Assembly (NCBI GenBank): GCA_937990185.1
Contig: CALKBI010000067.1
Coordinates: 1 to 64,000, forward strand
Source of the DNA: an uncultured Neomegalonema sp.
GTDB taxonomy: Bacteria; Pseudomonadota; Alphaproteobacteria; Rhodobacterales; Rhodobacteraceae
Direction of reading: 5' to 3'
Length of the DNA stretch: 64,000 bases
The notes under the pieces: model-generated
Database searches by the model: none
What the model saw: the letters and a program-made list of their open reading frames with translations, nothing else
Told to the model about the DNA's origin: nothing
Position numbers and translations under genes: made by a program
Part shown: positions 52,570 to 62,366 of the stretch, piece by piece
Position numbering within the stretch: position 1 is the stretch's first letter
Layout of the letters: each line of letters opens with the position of its first letter

Positions 52570-53583
52570 ATGACGCTTGTCCAACACACGCCCCGAGATA
52601 TGACCAAAGCGCCGATGGATAGGCTTTCAACTGCTCTCGCTGATGATCTTGCCGCTGTTGATTCGATGCTGACTGACCAGCTTAACAGCTCGACTCAACT
52701 TATCCCGCAAGTCGCTGCACATCTGGTAAAAGCGGGTGGCAAAAGGGTCCGACCTGTCCTTACACTCGCGGCGGCTCGCCTTTGTGGATACGACGGTGAG
52801 CATCACATTCGTCTTGCTGCGGCAGTCGAGTTTATTCACACGGCGACACTCCTCCACGATGACGTAGTAGACGGAAGTGCCCTGCGCCGGGGAAAACCCG
52901 CCGCAAATACTGTGTTTGGCAACAAGCCAAGCATTCTGGTCGGAGATTTCCTCTTCAGCCGTGCATTCCAACTCATGGTCGAAACTGGTTCTTTGAGCGT
53001 TCTCGATATCCTCTCGGCAACATCAGCAATCATTTCCGAAGGCGAAGTGATGCAATTGGCGACGGCCAACAATCTTGCCACTACGGAAGCCGAACATTTG
53101 GCAGTAATCCGCGCGAAGACTGCTGCGCTGTTTTCCGCAGCAACCGAAGTTGGCGGTGTATTGGCAGACGTTCCTAGCGATCAGCAAAAAGCGTTGCATA
53201 CTTATGGCGACCGCCTCGGCATCGCCTTCCAATTGGCAGATGATGCCCTCGATTATGCGGGTAAAGCAGGCACGATTGGTAAAGATGCTGGTGATGATTT
53301 TCGTGAAGGAAAAGTTACGCAACCTGTCCTGCGCGCGTTTGCTGCCGCCGATGACACCGAGCGCGCCTTTTGGATTCGAACCATTGAGAAACGCACGCAA
53401 GAGGACGGTGATTTCGAGCATGCGATGACATTGATGGAAAAGCATAATGCTATTTCAGGCGCACTGGATGATGCCCGGCGCTATGGGGACGAGGCGCGGC
53501 AAGCAATCAGGTCATTTCCAAAAAGCGACTTACGCGACGATCTTGATGATCTCGTTGGATATGTCGTTGATCGGGATCACTAA
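52570..53583 (+). CDS. ispB: Polyprenyl (octaprenyl/decaprenyl) diphosphate synthase
   Basis: 337 residues; ATG 52570 has AAAGG 8 bases upstream. An open frame extends 104 codons further upstream but runs antisense through DUF2007, so it is rejected. First Asp-rich motif HDDVVD (D97, D98, D101), second LADDALDYAGKAG (D224, D225, D228). It makes the long prenyl chain for ubiquinone. The residue just before the first motif (TATLLHDD) gives room for a long chain; chain length is not decided by this. Confidence 0.93.
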   Translation: MTLVQHTPRDMTKAPMDRLSTALADDLAAVDSMLTDQLNSSTQLIPQVAAHLVKAGGKRVRPVLTLAAARLCGYDGEHHIRLAAAVEFIHTATLLHDDVVDGSALRRGKPAANTVFGNKPSILVGDFLFSRAFQLMVETGSLSVLDILSATSAIISEGEVMQLATANNLATTEAEHLAVIRAKTAALFSAATEVGGVLADVPSDQQKALHTYGDRLGIAFQLADDALDYAGKAGTIGKDAGDDFREGKVTQPVLRAFAAADDTERAFWIRTIEKRTQEDGDFEHAMTLMEKHNAISGALDDARRYGDEARQAIRSFPKSDLRDDLDDLVGYVVDRDH

Positions 53584-53610
53584 CCGCGCTGAAGATACCC
53601 ATCGCATCGG

Positions 53611-54486
53611 TTATGTAATCTTAGCCGCCTGAACCCACCAATCATCATGCGACGCTGTTAAACGCCGTGCGGCTGCTTCTGCCGTCTCAGGTTCGCCGAA
53701 TAATGCAAAACATGTCGCACCCGACCCTGACATCCGCGCGATATGACAGCCATCGCAATCGGCAAGCGCTTTTAAGACCGTTGCGATTTCTGGCGCTTGG
53801 GTTAGTGCCGGATCTTCCAGATCATTGCGAGTTTCCGTTTTTAGCCACATTCCCAGCGCCTCTGCGGTCTCAAATTCAGAAGGCATTACGAATTGTGTCG
53901 ACGGCACACTCAAATCGAGAGCTGAAAATACCTTTGCAGTGGACACTTCGCGCATCGGATTGACCAACAAAACCCAAGCAGGCGGCAGTACTGGAGCATC
54001 CTCAAGGATATCCCCTATTCCACGCATCATCCGCGTGCGACTTTCAAGGCAAACTGGAACATCAGCGCCAATCGAAAGCGCCAGCGTAGCAAGCTCTTCC
54101 TCAGGTATTTGCAATTTCCACAAAGACGATAAAGCCGTGAAAGTCGCTGCCGCATCAGCAGAACCGCCTCCTATCCCCGATGCGATGGGCAAATATTTAT
54201 CGAGTTTAAGAGCGCCGCCACCGGCTATCTGTCCGGATTTATTTGCCCATTCTTGCAATGCGGTCGCGGCGCGCAAAACAAGGTTGCCAGCGCCAACCTC
54301 AAGGCCATCACTAAAAGGCCCTTGAATGTGCAACAATAGGTCATCAGCAGGTGATGCTGTAATCCGGTCGCCTGCATCAGCAAAACAAACAAGGCTTTCG
54401 AGCAGATGATACCCATCCGCTCTTCGCCCCGTGACGTGCAGAAACAAATTAATTTTAGGCCGCGCCGGTATCGAAATAACGGTCAT
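53611..54486 (-). CDS. ispE: 4-diphosphocytidyl-2-C-methyl-D-erythritol kinase
   Basis: 291 residues. GHMP kinase of the MEP isoprenoid pathway. The phosphate loop PIASGIGGGSADAAATF (about 104-120), RPKINLFLHVTGRRADGYH at the N-terminus and the late ARMSGSGATCFALF are decisive. Downstream of the TPR gene by 28 bases; convergent with ispB, so two isoprenoid enzymes are neighbours. Confidence 0.95.
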   Translation of the reverse strand: MTVISIPARPKINLFLHVTGRRADGYHLLESLVCFADAGDRITASPADDLLLHIQGPFSDGLEVGAGNLVLRAATALQEWANKSGQIAGGGALKLDKYLPIASGIGGGSADAAATFTALSSLWKLQIPEEELATLALSIGADVPVCLESRTRMMRGIGDILEDAPVLPPAWVLLVNPMREVSTAKVFSALDLSVPSTQFVMPSEFETAEALGMWLKTETRNDLEDPALTQAPEIATVLKALADCDGCHIARMSGSGATCFALFGEPETAEAAARRLTASHDDWWVQAAKIT

Positions 54487-54514
54487 GCAGCCTCCAGATC
54501 GTCTAGGTCAGCGA

Positions 54515-56320
54515 TCAGCCGTCCTTATCCGCATCATCTTTGGTTGTTGCAGGCACTTCGGGTTCAACGACCCCTTCAGCAACACCTTCGGCCTCTTCTG
54601 GCAGCGCTTTCTTTTCCGCCTCCAAAACGACATCAAGACCGTCTTCTATTTTCGCAAGAATCCGCTCTTTCAGGCCTTCTTCTTCAGGCTTGAACGATAA
54701 GGCGCGCTTCCATTGGAACCGTGCTTCCAGCTTACGCCCCACTACCCACAGCGTATCGCCATAGTGATCGTTGATAACTGGATCGGTAGGGTTAAGTTCG
54801 ACGGCACGCTCCATCGTTTTTACCGCTTCCTCAAAATCGCCAAGGCGGTACTGAACCCAACCTAGAGAATCCGCGATATACCCATCATCCGGTCTTGCGG
54901 CGACGGCGCGTTCAATCATTTCCCGCGCTTCTTCAAGGTTTCTGCCCTGTTCGATCCAACTATAGCCGAGATAGTTCAGGACATGCGCCTGATTGGGACG
55001 GAACTCCAAAGCCTTTTTCAGATCTGCTTCAGCCGCATCCCAATCACCGGTTCGCTCGCGGCAAACGCCGCGCGCATAAAATAGCGACCAATGGCGTGCC
55101 TCAGGTTCTGGTGTCAATTCAATGGCACGGTCATAGGCTTCACCGGCTTCTTCGTAACGTTCAACCCGGCGCAGAAGATCACCTTTTGCAATCGGCAGGC
55201 TGACTTCATCAGGAAATTCTTTTTCCAGCCCTGTTAGCGTATCGAGTGCTTCGTCAATCTTATCAATACGGCCCAACGCATCAGCGCGACCAATTTGGGC
55301 CACCCGGTAGTATGGGCTGTCTTTGCTGACATCACCGTAAGTCTCTGCGGCTGCCTCCCAGCGCTGCTGCGCCTCCATGACATTACCGAGCAAGACACGG
55401 GACGATTCCATTTCCGGATTTAGCTCCAAAGCGAGCTGTACATAAACGAGTGAAAGACGAACCCCGCCGTCTTCTCTCGCAAATGCTCCGGCCAAGCCGA
55501 ACATCGCTTCAGCGACACCTTCTTGAACATTGGAGACAAGCAATTTTGGTTTTTTAGCATCTGATGATGTTGAACGATCAATCGCCGCGCTCAGCACGGG
55601 GTCATTCGGTGCCGAAGACATTGCCTCAGCATAGATTTCTGCAGCTTCATCGCCGCGTCCATCGCGTTCAAGGAAACGGCCATACGCTTCGGCCATACGA
55701 ACAGAGGGCTTATCCGATCCAATTGCTAGTTCGAATGCGCCGTCAACTTCCTTTGCATCGCTATCAATGGCTTTGGCCAAAGCGGAGTGATACCGCCCAA
55801 AATACCCGAAAAGATTGTTGCCACTAAGTTCAGCAAAAGCGGCTTGTGCGGCTTCGGCGTCATCACGGCCATACTCGGTCCACCCTTTGAGCAACTGCGC
55901 CGTAATGACGTTAAAGCTTTCAGCGCCAAAATTCTCCAAACGTTTTGCCGCCGCGTCAAACTCTTCTTTCCGTAAATCTTCCACGACCAAAACAAGTTGA
56001 GCAATCCGGTGATCGCTTTCTTTGTCAACAAGTTGGCGAGCAATAGGCACTGCTTCGCGAACTCTGCCAGCGGCAACTTTGTAGAGCACAGCTTGCTCCA
56101 TCAAGTCCGTGTTACTGCTGTCACGCGCGAGCGCCCGTGTGAAATAAGTTGCCGCGAAATCGTAATCATTAAGGTTTGTCGCATGACGCGCAGCGAGATA
56201 CGAACCGGTCGCGCTTTCAGCTAGAACTGGTGCCGGTGCAATTGTTAACAGCGCAATCGCCGCAGTTAAAGTTGCAAGGGTGCGCGAAGCACGGCGGTTT
56301 TTCTGCATAGCAGAGGTCAT
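54515..56320 (-). CDS. Exported TPR-repeat protein
   Basis: 601 residues from ATG 56320 (MTSAMQKNRRASR), giving a signal peptide to about residue 34; a longer frame to 56398 has no such signal. Tandem tetratricopeptide repeats run through most of the protein (e.g. AEADLKKALEFRPNQAHVLNYLGYSWIEQG in its central part, AVKTMERAVELNPTDPVINDHYG). C-terminal acidic tail. Similar proteins are coupled to ispE in related genomes. A periplasmic scaffold or assembly factor is likely; partner unknown. Confidence 0.85.
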   Translation of the reverse strand: MTSAMQKNRRASRTLATLTAAIALLTIAPAPVLAESATGSYLAARHATNLNDYDFAATYFTRALARDSSNTDLMEQAVLYKVAAGRVREAVPIARQLVDKESDHRIAQLVLVVEDLRKEEFDAAAKRLENFGAESFNVITAQLLKGWTEYGRDDAEAAQAAFAELSGNNLFGYFGRYHSALAKAIDSDAKEVDGAFELAIGSDKPSVRMAEAYGRFLERDGRGDEAAEIYAEAMSSAPNDPVLSAAIDRSTSSDAKKPKLLVSNVQEGVAEAMFGLAGAFAREDGGVRLSLVYVQLALELNPEMESSRVLLGNVMEAQQRWEAAAETYGDVSKDSPYYRVAQIGRADALGRIDKIDEALDTLTGLEKEFPDEVSLPIAKGDLLRRVERYEEAGEAYDRAIELTPEPEARHWSLFYARGVCRERTGDWDAAEADLKKALEFRPNQAHVLNYLGYSWIEQGRNLEEAREMIERAVAARPDDGYIADSLGWVQYRLGDFEEAVKTMERAVELNPTDPVINDHYGDTLWVVGRKLEARFQWKRALSFKPEEEGLKERILAKIEDGLDVVLEAEKKALPEEAEGVAEGVVEPEVPATTKDDADKDG

Positions 56321-56592
56321 GGGCACTCTCTTTTCCGCTTTCAGCAACTTAGATTTACGTTGTTCATGTTTCATCATAAATACGCAAGGTTCATCCATCT
56401 TTCACGATATAATCTTAAGAAAATCCCCACAGCGTTGCCGATTGATCGTTTTAGTCACTCCAATTCGGTAATCTTCGTACAGAATTGGAATGATCGCAGC
56501 ACGACAAGGGAGTTTCCTTGTCTCGTTTTCACCTGATCAGTATATCATGTGCAAATCACGGTTGCGCAAGATATCTAACAAGGAAATCCAGT

Positions 56593-57483
56593 GTGGGCAT
56601 CGCCTTGAACCCTCTACCTTTCATCAAGATGCATGGATTGGGCAACGATTTCGTGATCATCGATTTGCGTGGAGGATTGCCTGCTCCGACTCCTGAACTT
56701 GCGCGGGCTATTGCTGATAGGCGACGGGGGATCGGTTTTGATCAATTAATCATTATCGAAGAAGAGAAACACCTTCAAATTGCAGCTTATATGGGTATTT
56801 TCAATCCTGACGGGTCACGCTCAGGAGCCTGTGGCAATGCGACACGCTGCGTCGCGCATCTGCTGATGGAAGAAAGCCAGACAGATAGTTTAACTCTCCG
56901 CACAGATTTCGGCCCTCTCGCCTGCTGGCGCACCGAAAACGGTCTCGTCCGCGTCAATATGGGAGCGCCAAAGCTTGATTGGCAGGATATTCCGCTTGCT
57001 GATGCTTCGGATACTGTTCGCATCGACGTCAAACTCGGCCCAATCGACAATCCAACGCTCTGGGGACCCGGTGCGGTGAATATGGGCAATCCTCACGCTG
57101 TCTTCTTCGTTGACGATGCCGAGGCTGTTCCTGTCGACAAACTCGGCCCGATGATCGAAAATCATCCGATGTTTCCCGAACGCGCAAATGTCGAGTTCTG
57201 CCACGTCATTGATCGGAATCGGATCAGAATGCGGGTTTGGGAACGCGGTGCTGGCGTTACACAAGCGTGTGGGTCTGGCGCATGCGCAGCGGTTGTCGCA
57301 GGGGCGCGCCGTGATCTAATCGATCGCACCTGCACTGTCGATCTCGACGGTGGCCCACTCGTCATTGAGTGGGGCGTGGACAACAACGTATTCATGACCG
57401 GCCCTGTAGCGACAAGCTTTCAGGGTGTAATTGGCGAGGACATCTTCGCTAAAGCGGCAAGCGAGAAAGAGAAAAACGCTTAG
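56593..57483 (+). CDS. dapF: Diaminopimelate epimerase
   Basis: 296 residues; GTG at 56593 with AAGGA about 9 bases upstream. It interconverts LL- and meso-diaminopimelate in lysine and cell-wall synthesis. Both catalytic cysteines are in their motifs: C80 (SGACGNATRC) and C226 (QACGSGAC). KMHGLGNDFVIID opens the core. It overlaps the convergent protease gene by 4 bases (TTAG). Confidence 0.95.
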   Translation: MGIALNPLPFIKMHGLGNDFVIIDLRGGLPAPTPELARAIADRRRGIGFDQLIIIEEEKHLQIAAYMGIFNPDGSRSGACGNATRCVAHLLMEESQTDSLTLRTDFGPLACWRTENGLVRVNMGAPKLDWQDIPLADASDTVRIDVKLGPIDNPTLWGPGAVNMGNPHAVFFVDDAEAVPVDKLGPMIENHPMFPERANVEFCHVIDRNRIRMRVWERGAGVTQACGSGACAAVVAGARRDLIDRTCTVDLDGGPLVIEWGVDNNVFMTGPVATSFQGVIGEDIFAKAASEKEKNA

Positions 57484-58190
57484 TTTTCCGGCATAAAAGC
57501 GCGCACAGCGGCGACCCGCCGCAAGCCTTTATGCTCAATGACTCCGCTGACAATGCCCAAAACTGAAAAACCGTCTTTTCCCGCGCGCAACATCGGCGCG
57601 CCAGACCCTCCGAAATTCGAGTCGCAATCGGTCAGAAGCAATCGGGCTTGAACCGAACGGACGACACAGCCTGTCTCTATGCTTGGCAAATGCGGACGGT
57701 CACGCGCGTAAGAGACATGCGTCAACGGAACCACCATTCGAACCCGGTCGGTGCTTTTGTCGACAGGTATCGGATTTATTCGCTGATCGTTAATCGGTTC
57801 CTTGAGGATAATCAGAGCGATATCAGTCATCATCGTTTTGGTGTCGCCGTAGTCAGGATGCCGACGCACATGCTTTGCGACCCGATGCGCCAAAGGTTTC
57901 CCTTTCCGCCACCCAGCCGCAAAATGGATACGGTCCGGCGGAACCGGCTTGCCTGTACTGGGGTAGAATGTGCAGTGCGCTGCGGTCATCACCACCTGAG
58001 GCGCAATCAAAGTCGCCGTACAAAACCCCTTACCGGAGAGATTCAAACGCCCAACTGCAGCAAAACGGGCATCGGATGTGATTTTACGGTCATCGCTTCC
58101 AACAATGCCGGGTTTAGGATCTTGAGCAAAAGCAACCGAACTGAAGCCAGCGCACGCGATGCTTAAACTAATGATCCAGTGTTTAATCAT
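57480..58190 (-). CDS. Exported trypsin-like serine protease
   Basis: 236 residues with a signal peptide (1-22). Catalytic triad: H72 (TAAHC), D123 (DIALI) and S196 (NFGGSGAP). The core GxSGxP is present as GGSGAP, typical of bacterial trypsin-like S1 proteins. One of its Cys pairs spans the His loop. The ATG overlaps the dioxygenase stop (ATGA), so the two are co-translated, an unusual pairing. Periplasmic or secreted. Confidence 0.85.
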   Translation of the reverse strand: MIKHWIISLSIACAGFSSVAFAQDPKPGIVGSDDRKITSDARFAAVGRLNLSGKGFCTATLIAPQVVMTAAHCTFYPSTGKPVPPDRIHFAAGWRKGKPLAHRVAKHVRRHPDYGDTKTMMTDIALIILKEPINDQRINPIPVDKSTDRVRMVVPLTHVSYARDRPHLPSIETGCVVRSVQARLLLTDCDSNFGGSGAPMLRAGKDGFSVLGIVSGVIEHKGLRRVAAVRAFMPEN

Positions 58191-59176
58191 TGGAGTGCAG
58201 ATTTCTCGGGAATTTCAAAACCGTTCCGACCGGGAAACTCCGGCGCTAACCGTCGCGCATTGGGCATTTTGAGCCAGAGACGCAACAGCTTGCGGCGTTC
58301 ATCTAGCACATCAGAATCTTCGAATGCCGAACGGGAATGCAAGACGGCATAATTATTCGCGAACTGCATATCTCCGGGTTCCAACATCATATCAAGGCGC
58401 ATGGCGTCAGCTTGACTGATTTCATCAAACAAATCGAGCGCCTCCTTCTCAACTGCCGAAAGCATTACACCTTTCTGATCATAGCCCAATTCGATGTATT
58501 GGCGCAGATAACGACAACTTACCTTGTCATCGAAATAGCTGAAGATCGGCGATTGACCCGGCCCATCTTCACGCAAATGCGCGTAATGGAAGGATCGGTA
58601 GAAAATCCCGAGATACTCAGGATGTTTATCGAGTATTTCATTATAGACTGCAGCCGCGCTTACAAGACTACTTAGACCGCCTTGCCGCGCCTTGCGAATG
58701 CACAGCAAACACACTGCATCAGAGGGATCAGTGTGATACGGCAAATAGAGATTGGTCTGAAAAACGCGGGTATTCTTATCGGCAATGTCGCCAACATTCA
58801 TGACTGTGCCAAGCAAATCACCAGCGGGATTTTGTCCAACTGGTGTCCCGAGATAAAGCCCAATGCCATAATAGATCGCGGCAATTTCGGCATCGCTATA
58901 ACGTTCAACGTCAAGCCCTCGCAGTAGACAAAAACCCCTGCCATTTTCGAGGTCATCTGCAATTCGTGTTAGCGTGGTCGAGAGCGCACCAAGGGGGAAG
59001 TCGTCTTTCGAAAAATACGGGTATGCTTTTCCCTGAGACTTTAAGGCCTTCAAAGCACCGTCAACAACACTCAGATCGTTATCAGAAAGTCGGTAAATCC
59101 AGCTTTCATCACCAACAAAATCAGCACCGACCCATGCCGCCGCAGAGTCGATCTTTGTTTTTCGCAAAGCGCCCAT
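58187..59176 (-). CDS. TauD/TfdA-family Fe(II)/2-oxoglutarate dioxygenase
   Basis: 329 residues. The iron triad H148-x-D150 (YLPYHTDPSD) and H280 (YAVLHSRSAF), plus the 2-oxoglutarate Arg in ERRKLLRLWL (about 299), define the family. Members hydroxylate sulfonates, carnitine precursors or natural-product substrates. GAGG lies 10 bases before the ATG. It is 30 bases downstream of the GH19 gene on the same strand. Confidence 0.88.
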   Translation of the reverse strand: MGALRKTKIDSAAAWVGADFVGDESWIYRLSDNDLSVVDGALKALKSQGKAYPYFSKDDFPLGALSTTLTRIADDLENGRGFCLLRGLDVERYSDAEIAAIYYGIGLYLGTPVGQNPAGDLLGTVMNVGDIADKNTRVFQTNLYLPYHTDPSDAVCLLCIRKARQGGLSSLVSAAAVYNEILDKHPEYLGIFYRSFHYAHLREDGPGQSPIFSYFDDKVSCRYLRQYIELGYDQKGVMLSAVEKEALDLFDEISQADAMRLDMMLEPGDMQFANNYAVLHSRSAFEDSDVLDERRKLLRLWLKMPNARRLAPEFPGRNGFEIPEKSALQ

Positions 59177-59206
59177 ATGAGTACCGCCTCGTGATTGATT
59201 TGATTA

Positions 59207-60079
59207 TTACTGGCTTCGGAGTTTGATCGCCTTGTTCAGTGCTGCAAGGGTCTTCTTTCCCACAATGCCATCCGTTTTCAAGTCAGCATCGGCCTGAAAC
59301 CTTCGCACGGATTGTTCGGTGAGCGCCCCCCAAAGACCGTCTATCGGTCCACACGGATATCCAAGTTCGCAAAGCCAGTGCTGCAATGGTTTCACTGTCT
59401 TGCGTTGGCGCTTATTGACCTTGGCCAATCGCGGTACAGCAGCAATGCCTAGCATCGCCTCACGCGCAAGTTCTGTGCGACGAGCGCGATCTTTATAGCC
59501 GTTCAACCCGCCATTGATGCCGCGCGTGACTTGCTTTTCTGCCCCTGCCATCGCGTGATCAATCAAGCGCGTCCCTTTGCGCTTTCGTTCGCATAGATAC
59601 CAATGCGCGATCCGCCATGCGTGTTCAGGTTTGCGCGCCAATTTAGGACGGTTCACGTAGTCATAGCCCAGCGCATCACCGGCAGCCTGAAAGTTCGCGC
59701 GGCCCGTCAGGTGAATATACCCCACTCCCTTAAATCGCCAGCCATCGCCCTTTTTAGTATTACCCATACGTCCGCCATAAACTTCATTGGCTAGTTTTTC
59801 GGGGTTGCGTGCATAAGGGCGCGCTTGCGAAGCCGTGAAATGCTTCGGCCAAACTTGCGCAATACGCTTGGCCGAATAATTCAAGTTTTCTTCGACAGCC
59901 GTGAATTCTAAGCTTTCATGAGCAAGCTGACCAAAGACAATGGCGGCACATTCGACGCTGGACAGAATCGTACCGCCAAATTCCTTTTTCGCGATCTTCT
60001 TGAAGGCTTTTATTGCAGATTTCGGGGCATTCGGCGCGGCGGCTTTTAAACCTTTGAGCGCGGTTTCAATCGAGATCAC
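59207..60079 (-). CDS. GH19-like lysozyme/endolysin with peptidoglycan-binding domain
   Basis: 290 residues. The N-terminal ~200 residues resemble GH19 chitinase/lysozyme (GQLAHESLEFTAVEENLNYS with the catalytic Glu pair, WRFKGVGYIHLTGRANF, TRGINGGLNG). The C-terminal 65 residues (LQHWLCELGYPCGPIDGLWG, RRFQADADLKTDGIVG) are a PG_binding_1 domain. No signal peptide is seen, as in phage endolysins. The start overlaps the membrane-protein gene by 4 bases. It may be a cell-lysis or wall-remodelling enzyme; phage origin is possible but there is no prophage around it. Confidence 0.85.
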   Translation of the reverse strand: MISIETALKGLKAAAPNAPKSAIKAFKKIAKKEFGGTILSSVECAAIVFGQLAHESLEFTAVEENLNYSAKRIAQVWPKHFTASQARPYARNPEKLANEVYGGRMGNTKKGDGWRFKGVGYIHLTGRANFQAAGDALGYDYVNRPKLARKPEHAWRIAHWYLCERKRKGTRLIDHAMAGAEKQVTRGINGGLNGYKDRARRTELAREAMLGIAAVPRLAKVNKRQRKTVKPLQHWLCELGYPCGPIDGLWGALTEQSVRRFQADADLKTDGIVGKKTLAALNKAIKLRSQ

Positions 60080-60513
60080 GAGGTATGCCTCTGTAATACT
60101 CCATTGATCTGCGCGATGACCTCTTCCTGAGGTTCACGGATAAAGCGCCAATGGATCAAAAACTCGCTCTGGCCCCCGGCGTCATCGCGGTAGCTCAAGC
60201 TTGGTGTTCCGCGTTTGGGATGCGTGCCAATGCCAGTAAGTTTATTTACCGGCAGGGCAGTTTGCGTCAGCGAGTTCAGAACCACCCGATCCGAGTACAC
60301 CTCTAGCGGATGCTTAGAACGCATCAGTGTGAGAGCAACCAGCCCGCCTACCCCCAAAGTTAGACAAAAGATAACCGCCTGCAACCAGTGCCCACCCGCA
60401 AACCATTGTCCGCCCGATATCAGCGCCAATAAAAACGCCGCAAGCAAATTGAGGATCAAGCCGCGCCGTGCCTTTGCCGAGAGAGTGGTTTGATAAAGAG
60501 GTTGGTCGGTCAT
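60076..60513 (-). CDS. Two-helix membrane protein coupled to GH19 lysozyme
   Basis: 145 residues. Helices at about 18-38 and 43-65, then a soluble C-terminal domain (about 75-145, HPLEVYSDRVVLNSLTQ, WRFIREPQEEVIAQING). It is not recognised. The tail looks like a small PH-like beta domain. It overlaps the lysozyme gene (ATGA), so it may help it reach or leave the membrane, but a holin role is not shown: holins are shorter. 24 bases after etfD. Confidence 0.65.
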   Translation of the reverse strand: MTDQPLYQTTLSAKARRGLILNLLAAFLLALISGGQWFAGGHWLQAVIFCLTLGVGGLVALTLMRSKHPLEVYSDRVVLNSLTQTALPVNKLTGIGTHPKRGTPSLSYRDDAGGQSEFLIHWRFIREPQEEVIAQINGVLQRHTS

Positions 60514-60537
60514 GTGGCCCTTTTACGAACTGGTTTG

Positions 60538-62190
60538 TTACATATTCGGATAGTTCGGTCCCTCGCCGCCTTGCGGAGTGGTCCACGTAATATTCTGCGA
60601 CGGGTCTTTGATATCGCAGGTCTTGCAGTGGACGCAGTTTTGATAGTTGATTTGGAATTTATCCTTGCCCGCATCGTCCTTGACGAACTCATAGACACCC
60701 GCAGGGCAATAACGCGCTGATGGACCGGCATATTTCGCGAGGTTCACATCAACCGGGATGCTTTCGTCTTTTAGCTTCAAATGTGCAGGTTCGTTTTCAT
60801 CGTGATTGGTGAACGAGTAAGCGACATTCTCCAGACGATCAAAGCTGATTTTTCCGTCCGGTTTCGGATATTCAATTTCTTTATGCTGACTAGCAGGTTC
60901 TGTGCTTTCAGCATCGGATTTTCCGTGTGGCATCGTGCCAAACGAGCGACCCAAGATCGCATTCATCCACATCGAAGCACCGCCAAGGGCAAGACCACCA
61001 ACAAGACCGTATTTCGACCACATCGCTTTAACGTTGCGCACGGGATAGAGGTCTTTCTTGATCGCGCTTTCGTCGACGGTTTTCTTGAATTCAATAAGAT
61101 CATCCGATTGACGACCTGCTTCAATCGCGCCGTAAATCTCTTCAGCCGCAAGCTTACCGGAAATCATCGCGTTATGATTGCCTTTGATCCGAGGCACGTT
61201 CACGAGACCAGCCGAGCAACCGACGATCAAACCGCCAGGGAAGCTCATCTTCGGCAGAGATTGCCATCCACCCTCGACGATGGCGCGTGCGCCGTAAGCA
61301 ATGCGCTTTCCGCCCTCTAGCATTGGCCGCACAAGGTCGTGGTGCTTGAAGCGCTGGAATTCCATGTAAGGGAACAGGTGCGGGTTCTTGTAATTCAAGT
61401 GAACGACAAACCCGACATAGACCTGATTGTTTTCAAGATGGTAGACGAACGATCCGCCACCGGCATTCCCGCCAAGAGGCCAGCCCATTGAGTGCATGAC
61501 CAAGCCCGGCTGATGGTGCTTTGGGTCAACTTCCCAAAGCTCTTTCATGCCGATACCGTATTTTTGCGGCTCAGAGTCTTTATCCAAATCAAACTTTGAA
61601 ATCAGTTGCTTGGCAAGGCTGCCGCGCACGCCCTCGGCGATCACGACGTATTTGCCGAGCAATTCCATACCCGGTTCGTAATTCGGCCCCGGCGTGCCAT
61701 CTTTGGCAAGTCCCATCTCGCCTGCAACGACACCTTTTACTGCGCCCTTGTCGTCATAGATTAGCTCAGACGCGGCAAAGCCGGGAAAGACCTCAACGCC
61801 CATAGTCTCGGCTTGTTCGGCCATCCAGCGGCAGACGTTCCCCATCGAAACGATGTAATTGCCATGGTTATTCATCAACTTCGGCATTGCGAAGTTAGGC
61901 AGACGCATCTCTCCCTCTTCGCCCAGCACGTAAAAGCGGTCATCCGTGACAGGCGTATTGAGCGGTGCGCCCTTTTCTTTCCAATCAGGAATTAGGTCAT
62001 CAAGACCACACGGGTCTAAAACTGCCCCTGAGAGGATATGCGCGCCAACCTCAGAACCCTTTTCTAAGACAACAACATTCAGGTCTTCATTAAGCTGTTT
62101 CAGACGGATGGCAGTAGAAAGGCCCGCAGGTCCAGCCCCCACGATCACCACGTCGAATTCCATGCTTTCGCGCTCTGGGGCGTCGCTCAT
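60538..62190 (-). CDS. Electron transfer flavoprotein-ubiquinone oxidoreductase
   Basis: 550 residues. Membrane-bound ETF-QO passes electrons from ETF to ubiquinone during fatty- and amino-acid oxidation. FAD motif VIVGAGPAGLSTAIRL, VVGAHILSGAVLDP-like (EVGAHILSGAVLDPCGL), the membrane-helix region near GGLALGGASMWMNAILG, and the C-terminal [4Fe-4S] cysteines (YCPAGVYEF, CVHCKTCDIKDPSQNI) are all present. Starts divergent to dnaG with 176 bases between. First gene of the minus-strand run to 57480. Confidence 0.94.
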   Translation of the reverse strand: MSDAPERESMEFDVVIVGAGPAGLSTAIRLKQLNEDLNVVVLEKGSEVGAHILSGAVLDPCGLDDLIPDWKEKGAPLNTPVTDDRFYVLGEEGEMRLPNFAMPKLMNNHGNYIVSMGNVCRWMAEQAETMGVEVFPGFAASELIYDDKGAVKGVVAGEMGLAKDGTPGPNYEPGMELLGKYVVIAEGVRGSLAKQLISKFDLDKDSEPQKYGIGMKELWEVDPKHHQPGLVMHSMGWPLGGNAGGGSFVYHLENNQVYVGFVVHLNYKNPHLFPYMEFQRFKHHDLVRPMLEGGKRIAYGARAIVEGGWQSLPKMSFPGGLIVGCSAGLVNVPRIKGNHNAMISGKLAAEEIYGAIEAGRQSDDLIEFKKTVDESAIKKDLYPVRNVKAMWSKYGLVGGLALGGASMWMNAILGRSFGTMPHGKSDAESTEPASQHKEIEYPKPDGKISFDRLENVAYSFTNHDENEPAHLKLKDESIPVDVNLAKYAGPSARYCPAGVYEFVKDDAGKDKFQINYQNCVHCKTCDIKDPSQNITWTTPQGGEGPNYPNM

Positions 62191-62366
62191 AATCTTTGTC
62201 CTCGAAAATACCGTTCTCAGCAGACGTTATGCAGGGGATTTCGCTGGGGTCAATCCGCCGTTTTGGTCCGCGTCAGAGCATCGAACAGATAAACAATGAA
62301 AATTTTCTTTCAGGTCAAAACCTGTAACCCATTGCCCGAATCAGTCAGCATCGCCAGATAGAGTTA

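Noticed and set aside
56518-56592. TTG start of dapF at 56518
   Set aside because: The GTG at 56593 has a ribosome site and a normal-length protein.
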